Assembly: GCA_034401795.1 (NCBI GenBank)
Contig: CM067370.1
Span: 58,263,295-58,327,294, forward strand
Length of the DNA: 64,000 nucleotides
Source: Chaetoderma sp. LZ-2023a
Lineage: Eukaryota > Mollusca > Caudofoveata > Chaetodermatida > Chaetodermatidae
Direction: 5' to 3'
The translations under genes were made by a program, and so were the position numbers. Within the stretch, counting starts at the first letter, position 1. Each line of letters begins with the position of its first letter. Below, piece after piece: positions 23,779 through 34,877 of this stretch. The notes beneath the pieces were generated by a model. That model did not search any database. It was not told the origin of the DNA and saw nothing but the letters and a program-made list of their open reading frames with translations.

Positions 23779-23877
23779 AGTACATCTGGTAAGTATTAAG
23801 AATTCTCGTAGAAACAAAAGCGGATGCTTTTTTGATTCTACTTCGAATAATACTTACCAGATGTACTATTATGATAA
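23779..23877. repeat. Internal complementary region of DIRS element 2
   Basis: 23779-23833 is the reverse complement of the left outer end and 23834-23877 that of the right outer end; the central join reads TTTTTTGATTCTAC. This gives the circle junction of the element. Confidence 0.82.
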
Positions 23878-23929
23878 ACTCCGGATTTCGACAGCCAGGA
23901 AATGCCGGTGGGAGGAGGTGAGGCTCGAA

Positions 23930-24060
23930 CCAGCACTCATCAACCATCCAACAGAGAAGGTTGTGAAGAGACTAAAACCCTGGCATACGCTTGGGTTCTG
24001 CTATCTGACTCATAGAGTGCTAAACTTCCATGGTCTAGACCGCGCTCCCCCCCCCCTCTT
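23930..24060 (-). repeat. Possible tRNA-derived SINE fragment in the DIRS 3' region
   Basis: On the minus strand GGTTCGAGCCTC fits a pol III B box, and GCGCGGTCTAGACC about 100 bp upstream is a loose A box. The spacing is long and the rest does not fold clearly like a tRNA, so this is a weak call. Confidence 0.25.
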
Positions 24061-24485
24061 TTGTCCGCACAAAACCAGAGGGATGTCCATGGGGATGCAA
24101 CACCCACCAGACCCGTGTCAGCCCCAAGTCTCAGCTAGGGCAGTCCAGTAGTGCAAAGAAGCTACTACAACTTCAAATCTTTGAAAAAACTATCAGTATA
24201 TCGATTAGATTTTCAAATTGGAATGAGTCTCATGTCTGTATGAGAGGATAAATATACTCTTGTACCAGACTATTCACTTACTCAGTCTGGTATTTCGACT
24301 GGAAGTAAATATATTTATAGTCACTTAATTAATGTAAACACTCACCATTTTTGAGTGATCGATCTGTTCTTGATCATCACAGGAGCTAGGCCCAATCCAC
24401 GGGCGTACTCAGTCATGTGCATAGCGCTTGGTCAGTGTAGGTGGAAGGCTTTTGTGATGTGTGCGAAGTAGTGGTCGGACGTGGC

Positions 24486-25511
24486 TTAGTTTAGGTTCGA
24501 CAGATTGGCGACGGCTACTGGATTAAGTGTGCTGGAGATGTCTCGAAGGTAGAAATCAGTGAATGACGACTCGGCATACCATTGTGCTACAGACATCGCC
24601 TGCTCTAAAGAGACACCCTTATAAAGGGCCGATGATGCTGCTAGTGCTCGGACCTCATGGGCATTCGCACGATCAATCTGCTTTCCTGTAGCGATCTTGT
24701 GCGACATCTGAATAGCGTCAACTATCCAACGAGAAATAGTATCTTTCGAAGCACGTAAATGGGGAGCTTTGAGACATAACCACAGAGATTTCGGGTCGTC
24801 TCTCCACTCAGAAGTACGTTTCTTATACATCTTTAGACATCTGACAGGACACCAAGCACAAGAATTTGGGTCATGTCTAGTTAAACTTGGCAAATTGATC
24901 GGCTGTCCTGGATATTTAAGTGACTGATTCTTTGCCAGGAAACAAAGACGTGGAAGTAATCTTAAACCTTCACCCGTGACGACAAAACGGTCTTGTTCGG
25001 CAGAAAGCGCATGAATCTCGCTTCTCCTTCTCGCCGACGCTGCTGCAACCAAGAAAACTGATTTAATAGTTAACAGTTTAATGTCAATAGATCTAATCGG
25101 TTCAAAGGGAGCATGCCCTAAAACCTGTAGAACAAGAGATAGATTCCATGATGGGATAGGAATTGGCTGTCTAGGTCGCAGATTGCTCATTCCTTTGATA
25201 ACTTCATTCAAGGTGTCATTCTCCACTCCCCCAATGGTGAGACTAGGAATGACAGAAGCTAATGCAGACTTATATGCTGCTAGGGTAGAAGGTACAAGTT
25301 TGTCAACTTCGTATAAATGACAGATAAAATCTGCTACGTGTTGAACAGATGCAGAAAAGGGATCAATATCTCTTCTCTCACACCACTGTGCAAATTTGTT
25401 GATTCTATAATTATATGTTTTTGTGGTTGAAACTCTTCTGGCCGAAGCAACAAACTTCGCTGCTTGCTCAGAAAAGCCACCCTCAATTGCACGCTGCTTG
25501 ACAACATCCAT
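24486..25511 (-). CDS. DIRS-type tyrosine recombinase
   Basis: I start at the methionine at 25511 (MDVVKQRAIEGGF); the same frame is open far upstream, but there it only shadows the RT gene. The N-terminal half is a core-binding domain (TKTYNYRINKFAQWCERR). The catalytic half contains the arginine block ASARRRSEIHALSAE (near 25030), His-x-x-Arg in HEVRALAAS (near 24655), Trp in QWYAESS and the nucleophile tyrosine in FTDFYLRD at 24549-24551. All catalytic positions of the family are present. The enzyme should join the circular DNA copy to the target. It overlaps the end of the RT gene by about 180 bp in another frame, as usual in DIRS elements. Confidence 0.88.
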   Translation of the reverse strand: MDVVKQRAIEGGFSEQAAKFVASARRVSTTKTYNYRINKFAQWCERRDIDPFSASVQHVADFICHLYEVDKLVPSTLAAYKSALASVIPSLTIGGVENDTLNEVIKGMSNLRPRQPIPIPSWNLSLVLQVLGHAPFEPIRSIDIKLLTIKSVFLVAAASARRRSEIHALSAEQDRFVVTGEGLRLLPRLCFLAKNQSLKYPGQPINLPSLTRHDPNSCAWCPVRCLKMYKKRTSEWRDDPKSLWLCLKAPHLRASKDTISRWIVDAIQMSHKIATGKQIDRANAHEVRALAASSALYKGVSLEQAMSVAQWYAESSFTDFYLRDISSTLNPVAVANLSNLN

Positions 25512-27841
25512 GCAGTCAATTTGAACATTTCTGGTCTGTCGTGAAGGTACAGACCCTTGTTCTGAGAGATTACATCTCTTGTGTCTGGAAGAGGGATTGG
25601 ACTGCAGACCAGAAGGTCCAGCAGATCCGTAAACCATGATCGGCCTGGCCAATAAGGAGCGATCAGTAGTACTTGGCACATCCCCTCTCTTATCTTTGCC
25701 AGAACTTTCGGGATGAGAATTGTTGGAGGATACGCATACGCGTACATTCCCTTCCAACTTATCGCCAGTGCGTCTACTGCTAGAGCTAAGGGGTCCGGGA
25801 TCGGTGACACGTACGTGACCATCTTTGCGTTTTTCTTCATTGCAAATAGGTCGACATTTGGCTTGCCCCATTGTTTGAATAGAACCTCCGCTACCACTTG
25901 GTTGAGCTGCCATTCCGTCGGACGACAAACCGTCCTTCGACTGAGAGCATCCGCTAAGATGTTCAATCTTCCTGGAATGTGTGCTGCCCGAAGAATAATA
26001 TTCCTCTCTTGGCACCACAGCAGAAGGTTCCAAACCATCATACACAACTCCGGTGATCTTGTCCCGCCTTGGCGGTTCAAATAAGACACCACTGTTGAGT
26101 TGTCTGTCCTTACTAGGACAATTTTGTCTTGAACTAGACTCTCGAACTTCTGCAGTGCTAATACCACCGCTAATAGCTCGAGCACATTGATATGTTTCTG
26201 CGCATTGGTCCGATCCCATTCCCCTGACACTGACTGATTGTCCAATACCGCTCCCCAACCTGTCAATGATGCATCCGTGAATATGGACATCTGAGGTTGA
26301 GGAGGTTGTAGAGGAACACCTCGCAGGAGATTCTGTTCCGACAACCACCACTGAAGGTGGAATATCAATGGTTCTTTTACTGGTATTCTCAGAGATAACG
26401 GATCTGTTCTCTGTGACCAGAACGACATCAAATACATCTGAATCGGCCTGCGCCTGAGCGCCGCATATGGCACCACCTTCTCCAGAGATACTAGTAAACC
26501 GAGTATTCTGAGAAATTGATGCGCCGTCAGATAGGCTCCTAGAGAAACTGACTCCAATACTGCAATCAGGCTTCTGACTCTGCTCTCCGCCGGAAAAGCT
26601 ACGCCGTCCCTGAGATTGAAAAAAATTCCCAGATAAACAAACTCCTGGGATGGAGTCAGTTCTGATTTCTCTAGATTCACAATCCATCCTAGCTTCTTTA
26701 ATAAGTCTAGGACTACCTTCAGATTGCTGCGCAGAGTGACTGGATTCCCCGCCTTTAGCAGCCAGTCGTCTATGTAAGTGTGAACAGCTATGTTTCTCCT
26801 GCGAAGTAAAGAAGTCATGGCGAGAACCACCTTGGTGAAGACCCTCGGAGCCGTGGTCAGGCCGAATGGAAGAGCATTGAATTCCCAAACATTGTCTTGG
26901 AATGCAAACCGCAGGTACTTCTGAAAGGGAATTGACATTGGAATATGAAAATAAGCATCCTTCAGATCTATTGATACTGCCCACATGCCTTTCTTGAGCC
27001 CTGTCATCACCGCTGCTACCGTCTCCATCTGAAACCTGGGAGAAAGAATAAATGTGTTCAACGGTTTGAGATTGAGAATTGGTCTCCACCCTCCGGTACG
27101 CTTCGAAACTAGGAACATAATCGAATAGAAGCCCAGTGATGACTGATCGGCGACCAGGTGAATCGCCTTCTTCTGACGAAGCGATTCTATCTCTGACTGA
27201 ATGGCAACTAGACGGTCTAATTCCATTGGAATAGGAGTCCATATTCGAGTCGAGGTTAACGGAACTAACGATTGATGGATGAGCCAGTCCGGATCGTAGC
27301 CGTTTCTTATCCACTGACAGACTAAATAGTCGCGCACGACCTGTTCCCATTGGCTTAGGAATAGCTGAAGTCTGCCTCCGACGGAAGGAATCTGCACACA
27401 GTTGTCAGTCGAGATTAGCCGACAAGACGCTACATCGCTTGGGTGAAGATTCTCGACTCCATTTGTTTCCAAAGCCGCCGGTATTGATTCCGCCGGAAAC
27501 CCGTCAGGAACGAGCCCCACGGCCGCCCCGCGGCTTCTTGTGGTATGACGGTCCGGAACCGCCGCCACGACTATCTTTACGGTAGCCGCCACGGCCCGAA
27601 CCGCCACCCTTCCTGTCGTCCTCATACGGCCTCTTACTAGAGGGCTTGTATGTGGACGAACGGCCAGGCCCTTGTGCTCCGGATGGCCTATGGGCATCAC
27701 GGGCAGAAGGACGGAAGGGCGATCTAGGACGCTGCCTCTGCTGCTCCTGTCTGTGTTGACGGTAGGACTGTTGCGGCTGAGTCCTCTTGGTCGACTTCCA
27801 CGACTTGCCGACCACCTCTTGCTCCGCCACCATCGATGCAA
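25334..27841 (-). CDS. DIRS reverse transcriptase / RNase H / methyltransferase-like polyprotein
   Basis: 835 codons from the first in-frame ATG; the true start may be internal because the first ~150 residues shadow the gag C terminus. RT: GWRPILNLKPLN (251-262), SIDLKDAYFHIP (290-301), LPFGLTTAP (324-332) and the catalytic YIDD at 356-359. RNase H: TDA (Asp 523), Glu 555, RTD (Asp 580) and Asp 631 in ADALSRR. Then NVDLFA (662-667) and LIAPYWPGRSW (726-736), the conserved post-RNase H region corresponding in place to the methyltransferase-like domain of DIRS elements; I see no clear methyltransferase catalytic motif. No stop or shift interrupts it. It overlaps gag upstream by 338 bp and the recombinase downstream. 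Confidence 0.9.
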   Translation of the reverse strand: MHRWWRSKRWSASRGSRPRGLSRNSPTVNTDRSSRGSVLDRPSVLLPVMPIGHPEHKGLAVRPHTSPLVRGRMRTTGRVAVRAVAATVKIVVAAVPDRHTTRSRGAAVGLVPDGFPAESIPAALETNGVENLHPSDVASCRLISTDNCVQIPSVGGRLQLFLSQWEQVVRDYLVCQWIRNGYDPDWLIHQSLVPLTSTRIWTPIPMELDRLVAIQSEIESLRQKKAIHLVADQSSLGFYSIMFLVSKRTGGWRPILNLKPLNTFILSPRFQMETVAAVMTGLKKGMWAVSIDLKDAYFHIPMSIPFQKYLRFAFQDNVWEFNALPFGLTTAPRVFTKVVLAMTSLLRRRNIAVHTYIDDWLLKAGNPVTLRSNLKVVLDLLKKLGWIVNLEKSELTPSQEFVYLGIFFNLRDGVAFPAESRVRSLIAVLESVSLGAYLTAHQFLRILGLLVSLEKVVPYAALRRRPIQMYLMSFWSQRTDPLSLRIPVKEPLIFHLQWWLSEQNLLRGVPLQPPQPQMSIFTDASLTGWGAVLDNQSVSGEWDRTNAQKHINVLELLAVVLALQKFESLVQDKIVLVRTDNSTVVSYLNRQGGTRSPELCMMVWNLLLWCQERNIILRAAHIPGRLNILADALSRRTVCRPTEWQLNQVVAEVLFKQWGKPNVDLFAMKKNAKMVTYVSPIPDPLALAVDALAISWKGMYAYAYPPTILIPKVLAKIREGMCQVLLIAPYWPGRSWFTDLLDLLVCSPIPLPDTRDVISQNKGLYLHDRPEMFKLTAWMLSSSVQLRVAFLSKQRSLLLRPEEFQPQKHIIIESTNLHSGVREEILIPFLHLFNT

Positions 27842-29543
27842 CTTTAGAAAGCGCTTGTCGTGCCGAGCCGCCGAACAAGCCTGGACCTATGAAAGGCGCA
27901 GAAGATAACGCTGCCCTCATCTCCGGTCCTGGTTCCACACAATCGAGAACCATTCTCCGTCGCTCTGCTAAAGTTCTTGTGATCACCCTGGCCAGGCAAT
28001 CCTGAGACAGGCGCATGGTGTCCCGAACAACTCCGGGATCAGCCTCTGGCACCTGTCCGCCTTCCGCCGTGCAGTCCAGCATACCCTGCAAGACGGTACA
28101 CCCATGCGACAGCGCAGCCATGGCTGCCCTAGCCGCATCCTCAATGAGCGTGAGCTCATTAAACGGGTCTTTGTTGGTCTGAGAAACCAAGGGACGTGAC
28201 TGCCCCTTGGCCTTCCCAGTCAACGGCCTATTCAGCGCCTCACGTTCCGCAACGGAAAGCCGTGGAACCCTGGCGTACTGATGATAAGCCTGCTCCGGAA
28301 AACGGACCCTACTCCTTATCCCCTTCGGGGCCTTGGGCAACGCATAGTCTGGCTGAACCAGACGATATGCCGCAACTTCCAACATGTCAGAAGTCTGCGT
28401 GTCCAAGGGGAGTGTAGGCATGGCCGAAGAGCCACTGGACAGAGCGCTAGCCGCACGCTCTGACATCCGCTCCATCGCCGGATCGCGCTGAGATCCTAGA
28501 TCCGATGCCAACCCGAGACGATTGGTCATCCATCCAAGGACCTGCACCCATTCAGCTTCGGCGCAGAAAGCGGAATCGTCCATTAAAGAACTCCCGTTTT
28601 CATCCTCCCTCTCTCCCTTAGATGAGAGGGCCACCGACGATCCTTGCTGAACGCTACGATATACGTCTCTGCCAGGACAGAGCGCATCCATAGCGCGACT
28701 ACCAGCGGCACCAGTATCCAACGAATCGCCGGATACGGATTCTCCGCAGTCCATCGGCTCCAACACGGGATCCGGGACTACGACCGCCTCAATCACGGCT
28801 GGCACTGTCACTCCGATAGGAGCCGCGCCTAACGCCGTCGGGATAGCCGTCGGAACCGCAAACCACGGCTCCGCCGGCATATCCGGTTGCACAAATAACG
28901 GATGAAAAATGCCCGACGGAACGTCGACATCACCATCCGCCTGGCAAACCCGTACAAATCCCGAGGGAGACCCCTGGGACGTACTAGGCATCGCCGACAT
29001 TGAAAGATCCGGCATGCCGAAGTCTTCCATCAACAGCAAATCTTCCTCCTCTACCTACGGCTCTTGAGCCGAGGACAGAGAAGGGTCAGGTGCATGACCC
29101 TCAGCAGAACTAGCCGGACCACCTAATGGTTGCCCTGCACCAGCTTGCCTCACCGGGCCCGTGGACTGTAATGAATCAAACATGGCCTTGAACTGGGCCG
29201 CCCATACGCTCAGTGCTGAATCCATCCTCTCATTCAGCCGACCTTCCAGTCCAACCAACGACGCTTGCTGCCGCTTCACTGCCTTATCCTTCTCTATACG
29301 CTCCAGCCTCGCCCGTCGATCCCTGTCAAACTCAGCCACCATTGCCGACGACCACTTGACGCACACATCACACGGGCTTCCGACCTTACACTTCGCACAC
29401 GCCACACAGTGATGACCAAGATACTTCCGTTTCGTGAACCTGTTGCACTTCTGGCACAACGTGTCCGGGTTCTTCGGTTTCTGCGAACACAGAGAAGAAT
29501 TAAAACGCTGCACATGACAAGTGATGACGAGCAATACGCACAA
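27504..29543 (-). pseudogene. DIRS gag-like ORF with one in-frame TAG
   Basis: Two open stretches (29543-29055 and 29039-27504) lie in the same frame, separated only by TAG at 29055-29057. The N-terminal part holds a zinc-binding pattern (CQKC, then HHCVACAKC, then CDVC) followed by an Arg/Lys-rich coiled-coil-like segment near residues 60-110. The C-terminal part holds RRRMVLD, PFIGPGLFGGSARQAL and an Arg/Gly/Ser-rich tail, both matching gag of DIRS element 1. The stop could be a single lesion in an otherwise open gene, a readthrough site, or the end of a short separate ORF. The exact start is uncertain. Confidence 0.75.
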
Positions 29544-30131
29544 TAGACTTGATAGTTAAGATTTCTTAAACACATTAACTTTCTCTTAAATTAATGATAA
29601 CAAGTCTTAGGCAGGAAATATTTGAAACTTTTTTGAGTGAAAATTTTTTACAAAACACAACTCAGCCTTTAACTAACGTTAAATAACCAAGAAAACCTCG
29701 CCGATCACTACAAACACCCTCGACAATGAAGCGAGAGCTAAAATCGGCGATAACAGAGTGCCTGGATACACCAAGCCAATAACGACATATTACATGGGCG
29801 CCGCCATCTTGGCTAAGGGCGCATCCATCTTAGAGGAACCGAGTCGCAAGAGAAATTAACCGAGTACCCGAATTAAAACTAAAAGTTAACGGGTACAGAA
29901 GCGACTCCAACAATGGCTAACATTATAAAACAATGTGCCAATTTAAGGAAATTTCAAACAGTCATTATGGCACGAATGTATAAATTCTAGATTGATACAA
30001 CCTGCCACTGTGATGATTTCCCTAGTTCCTCCATTAGTCCAGCGATGGTTTTCACAAACACGCGCTAAAACTGCTTAATTTATCAATTAAATGACACTCT
30101 AAACACATGCGACTTGAAACAAGCGCAAAAT
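29544..30131 (-). other. 5' leader of DIRS element 2
   Basis: Between gag and the right inverted repeat. No protein-like frame. It contains ATGGCGCAAT-like and GGCGCCGCCATC segments but no motif I can assign. Confidence 0.5.
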
Positions 30132-30290
30132 AGACGAATCTGACTGTGATTGGGAATAGACTCGGTACCTGCGGCTATGGTATTCCCGGACACAGTATGG
30201 GCAGGACCAGGAGAGTGCGGAGTTTTAATTGTTTATTTTGAGCTAGACTAGATAATAGACATTATCATAATAGTACATCTGGTAAGTATT
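30132..30290. repeat. Right inverted terminal repeat of DIRS element 2
   Basis: The inverted copy of 23551-23709, with near-complete match by eye. This is the 5' end on the coding strand. Confidence 0.87.
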
Positions 30291-31624
30291 ATTCGAAGTA
30301 GAAGCTAAATGCGCTAAAGGCAGCCAAAATATGAATGAAACAAGCCCGGCTGATTATATTGAAAATGATTTGATTAAAACTTATTGCGCCATGACAATAA
30401 TTTCCAATCAAATTGTCTCCAAAATATTTAGCTAAAATCGGACAAGTTATTAATAACTAATAACCTCTTTTCTAGAAGACAGCAGATCTTATAGGGTGAA
30501 ATGTGTTTTATTCACTAATTTCACGTGTTCTGGGTCATTGGCCCAGGCGACTATTGCGCCATCGATCTATAGGGCTATGATTTAACCACTTTCAAGACGA
30601 ATGCAGAGGATTAATGGAAATATGATTTAAAGGAAATAATAAATAGAGCTGATTAGTTTGAAAACTTTATGACCTAAAAGTTGTTACTGACATCGACAGC
30701 AACAACTTTGAGTCAAATTGTTTTGAAATAATATGTATAAATAGCTGAAGATTATTTATTTTCACACACTCCGGTAAGTCCAGTTTATAGGATGAAGTGT
30801 GTGATTGACTTTCATGCCGCAGTCAATAGGTCGACAATGTTCTAACGGGGTGGAATGGGGGCTGGGCGGGCAGGTGGGGTTGATTAGTCAATTCCTTATA
30901 AAACAGTACCAGAATTTTGCACGTCAAGTATAATAATTTAATCAGTGATCGACGATTCTTATCTACAATTCTACATTCTCTTATCTACAATTCTACATTC
31001 TCTATCTTATTGCTAAAAAAACCTCAGGTCATTTTGTTATCTTTATACACGCACGCAGCTGATCGCGTCTTCAGACTGTTGCCCATTAATTGATCATGTG
31101 CCTAATCGTGTGGTCTTTCTCACGGAGCATTCATAATAAGCCTTCAATAGTAATAATAAAAACAGCTGATCGTGAATGCTTCACTAAACACTGCACCCGA
31201 TTATGACCTGGTTAAAACCAATGAAAGATACTTGATGTTTTTAACCAATCAGATTGGACCCGTGGGATTTCCCTTGGAGATTCATGCGCACACAGTGACA
31301 GAGTTAAGGACACTTATGCGCATCTTCCTCTTCACAATGACAAAGTAAAACGCAAAAAGGAGAGGAAAAAATATTTTATTTGGTGCTGAAAAACAAATAT
31401 AATACAAAGTGTAGGCTTTGTTTGTTTATACATCTAAAAAGGATGCATATTCACAGATTGGCCATATTAACCCTATCATATCCAAAATTATTCCAAATAC
31501 TGCGATATTAGTAGTTATCGCGGTATTTTTCACAGATACCGTTATCGTCATCCCAATGCCAATACCGCCCAGCTCTACCCAACACCAAAATGTTTTAGTG
31601 ACCTCTCTCTTGTCACACTTTAGA

Positions 31625-31793
31625 TATTTGTGAAATTATTACTATTACTATTTTTTTTTTTTAAATGTATTATTATTATTATTAATTTATTATTATTGGG
31701 TTTTTTATTTGAATGTATTATTATTATTATTATTATTATCAAATACAGTAATTTTTTCTTCTTATTATCAAATGTATTATTATTATTATTACT
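31625..31793. repeat. (TTA)n-rich low-complexity tract
   Basis: Interrupted ATT repeats and T runs directly between hAT-like copy 4 and the next inverted-repeat element. Confidence 0.7.
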
Positions 31794-34229
31794 CAGGGTT
31801 TGTACACCTTTCAGGATTTGAAATTCCATGACCAAAATTAACAAATTCCATGACCTCCAAGAATCAATATCTCAGAAATAGAAGACTTTTTAAAATATTA
31901 CTGGAATGGTATATATGTACCGTTATTATCCCTATAATATACCTATGAAATTATTTTTTAAATATTTTAAAACCAATTTGACTGCAAATTATTGCAACCT
32001 AATGCACCAAGCAACTCCAGGTAAATTAATTTAAAGTATTTTGAAACTAATTCCAGTGCGCATTAATATATAAATAAAGAAATCCAACATTATATGGGAA
32101 TGATTTAAAGATTAACCCTTTCACAGACAAATCCACGAGACTAAATTTTGTAATACTTATTCTGTTGATTATTTTGAAATTAATTTGACTGGAAGCTGTT
32201 GCTGCCTAAGTCAGCAATCGCTTCCAGTCAAATTAGTTTCAAAATATTCAACTGACAACGGTTTTCTTGTATGGTTTCCTTGAAAATGAGATCAGGAATT
32301 CAACGGTGAAAGGGTTAAGAGCACTAGCTACAATGTATCATCATCATGGCATCATATGTACCACTGTAACCAAACAAAGAGCATAATTATGTATATAAAT
32401 CTATTACATCAATTCAAAATATTTTATATAACGAATACACGCGTTCATCGAGACGTGACCTAGATTACCGCCGGCGCCGCCATTGGCTAATGACGTAATA
32501 GCCCACCATTACACAAGTGAAAAACGCTTAAGACGCGTACATAGCGTTATCGTTATTATAAGCATAAGAACCTGTAGAGATCTGAAACTCGGGGACAATG
32601 GATATCGACGTAAAATACAGAAAGTGGCGGAAATTCATGTGCGGTCAATGGGTGCACAAATAATAGCAGAAAACTAAATATATTTAAGAAGGGCTCGAGC
32701 GTTTTTAATCCCATAAAAATTCCACGTTATGCCATCAGATGAACCGAGCAGACTAGCGGGGGGGGGGGGGGTCACGCTTTTCTGATTTATCCAGAGCTGT
32801 CAAATTGTTGTTTTGAGGCTAGTGTTAGAGTAATTTATAAATTAAAGATTATGGCTACTAAAGTTGCCTACTTATAAGAATGCAATTCTCGCAAAAATAT
32901 TTGAATAAAACTTATTTTAATTACCATCATATGACATCGGATGGTCAAAAATGTCTAAATCCTATCTTTTCCTGCGCTAATATTTTATAATTTCAGCCAG
33001 TTGTTTTCTAAAAATATCATAACATGAAATGAATATTTTGAGTGATACTTTATATCAATTACTACAGCCTGGTTACTCAGCGATTTCCCTACCTTTGTAG
33101 TGACCGCCCAACAGCCCAAGTAAAGAGGAACCCGACAATATGAGAAAAACTTCTAAATTCCTGCGAGCGTTATTCACTTCTTATGCTGGCGGGTATCATT
33201 AGATATCGATCGATACAAGCTACATGTACTCGAGAGCGAGCTTAGGCCTATGTATTCGCAGCATATGGTAGTTGATTTAGTATGTATTATAATGGCTAAG
33301 TTGCACCCCTGCGCGGAGATTTCCATTCCTGGCGGTTTCGCCCCATTGCAAATTCATCCAAAAAGTTCATTTATTATTCTAACATATACAACAATGCAGA
33401 TAACCAGGAAAATTAGTAAAACATGTTTACATTCATATCCAACATGTCTGACATTGATATTTGTCAGTGAAATATCAACAGCTTCAGCTGTTCACAGTTT
33501 TACTGGCCAAGTTTTTACGGGATGAGATACTCACTGGTTACCGGTATCTCATGATCTCCACGCGGAAATAGTTGTAATTTCGTGGCAAATTCAAATCATT
33601 TGTTGGAACGATTTGGGGGAGTTTCAGCCGTTTTGGGATACGATTTAACTGAGGACAGTTAAAATGTAATGTTTAATATCATGATTCATGTAATTTCTTG
33701 GTTTTACTGTGGAAATTTGCAGCGACTATTTAAGCAGCACTGATATACATTGAATATGGAATCATACTACTCAAGCCTCACTCCATTTTTCCCATCGCAA
33801 TAATACCGGTATTAAAGGTATACCGGTATGAAAATTGATATCGTGAAGGACTACACATGTAACGACCAAAACTCATCCTATAGTGGAAGCTAATACATCA
33901 CATGATTTCTATTTTTTCGCAACGACATTTTGTCAAAACTTTGATTAAATAAACAATGTAAATTAAAGTCTACACAATAAGAACACAGTAAGAATTTCTA
34001 GCATGAAAAATTAAAAATTTGCTATTTTCATATAATTTTTTTCAACTTTTTCTTGAAACTTACCTAATAGATACAGTGGAATTTTATGCCATCAAATTTT
34101 TTTCTAAGCAAGATTTTCATTTTTCATGATTTTAGCTAAATTACGATTTTACATGACTTTTCCAGGCCTGGAATTTAGATTTTCAAATTCCATGAGTTTC
34201 CAGGATTTCCATGACCCATGCGAACCCTG
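31794..34229. mobile_element. Terminal-inverted-repeat DNA element, superfamily uncertain
   Basis: The left end reads CAGGGTTTGTACACC with TTTGAAATTCCATGACC further in; the right end read inward reads CAGGGTTCGCATGGGTCATG with a similar AATTCCATG... interior. Target duplication is unclear because both flanks are ATTATTA microsatellite. The right third (33885-34080) shares a block with hAT-like copies 1 and 3, so a hAT relation is likely. No transposase frame. It contains a hairpin repeat at 32164-32252 and a 14-base G run at 32757-32770. Confidence 0.6.
32164..32252. repeat. Hairpin repeat, family copy A
   Basis: 89 bp, GTTGATTATTTTGAAA ... TTTCAAAATATTCAAC, forming a nearly complete hairpin around a conserved GCTGTTGCTGCC segment. 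The same family recurs at 63359-63448 and 63690-63777. Confidence 0.75.
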
Positions 34230-34610
34230 ATTATTATCTGACTTCGAACTAACAAATACCGATATACTAGACCTTAAATACATGACCGAGGTCCAGTACG
34301 CCTGGCGTTCTCGGAAGAATAGTGACTGCTCCCCAGAGCTAACCACAACCTTTGACCTTAAAATAGCTAGCGATCTTTCGCAATTGTTTTCAATTAGAGG
34401 TTTAGAGCATTTAGTTCATGCTTGTATGTCGAATTGAATGCATTATCAGGTAATTATTTAATCGGAAATACTCAAATATACGTAAAGAATGTTAGTAGTG
34501 GCGATTATTATTGACAGACTTGATTTTATTACGAAAAACATGAATCCCATATTTTGTGCACATAGTGGTGTTCATCTCTATATTGTAGATAATAGAGATG
34601 AATACTTTGT
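34230..34610. other. Unassigned stretch
   Basis: No gene. A small inverted repeat, TTCATCTCTAT ... ATAGAGATGAA, lies at about 34571-34602. Confidence 0.4.
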
Positions 34611-34877
34611 CTATTGGACAGCATGCTTCCAGGTCACATATGTACGTCTCGGGCTTATATAAAGTGTCCATATCTTATAGATTAGCATTGGGTTAAGTCC
34701 ACGCTTGCCATGAAGGATGGCCCCAACCCCATAAGGGCATACATGGTGTAGTTTCAAGTTTGCACTATTTAGTAGAGGTAATCTTAAATCTATTACTAAT
34801 CTTGAATCTAGCCTAGGTAGTTTAAGAAGACACAGTGACAGTCGTTCATCATTATTATAATAAATCTTATATGTCAA
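34611..34877 (-). pseudogene. LINE fragment downstream of the RT core
   Basis: A minus-strand frame of 88 codons with CPYGVGAILHGKRGLNP and YKIWTLYISPR, a pattern typical of the region after the RT core in the same LINE type as the fragment at 3427-3773 (there the later part of that region is preserved). There is no RT core and no continuation on either side. Confidence 0.5.

Larger units (their letters stand above)
23513..30303 (-). mobile_element. DIRS-like tyrosine-recombinase retrotransposon 2 (nearly intact)
   Basis: About 6.8 kb, coding on the minus strand. Inverted terminal repeats at 23551-23709 and 30132-30290 (159 bp each) and an internal complementary region at 23779-23877 whose two halves match the left and right outer ends. 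Open frames for RT/RNase H (25334-27841) and tyrosine recombinase (24486-25511) are uninterrupted; gag has one in-frame TAG. This makes it much better preserved than DIRS element 1, to which it is clearly related but with different terminal repeats. Confidence 0.9.
22814..31577. mobile_element. hAT-like DNA element (copy 4), host of DIRS element 2
   Basis: The left end begins TAGAGCTGGGCGGTTTCCCG and the right end read inward begins TAGAGCTGGGCGGTATTGGC. Flanking 8-mers are CCCAATAC (22806-22813) and CCCAACAC (31578-31585), one mismatch. Without the DIRS insertion about 2 kb remains. The subterminal parts are rich in short palindromes such as ATCGCGAT and AACCG/CGGTT. No transposase frame. 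This repeats the arrangement at 10.7-18.8 kb. Confidence 0.82.

Noticed and set aside
25512-27350. A 954-codon frame from 27350 down to 24486 as a single long protein
   Set aside because: Only the last ~340 codons look like a recombinase; the rest is an open shadow of the RT/RNase H gene, with Ser/Arg-rich composition and no domain.
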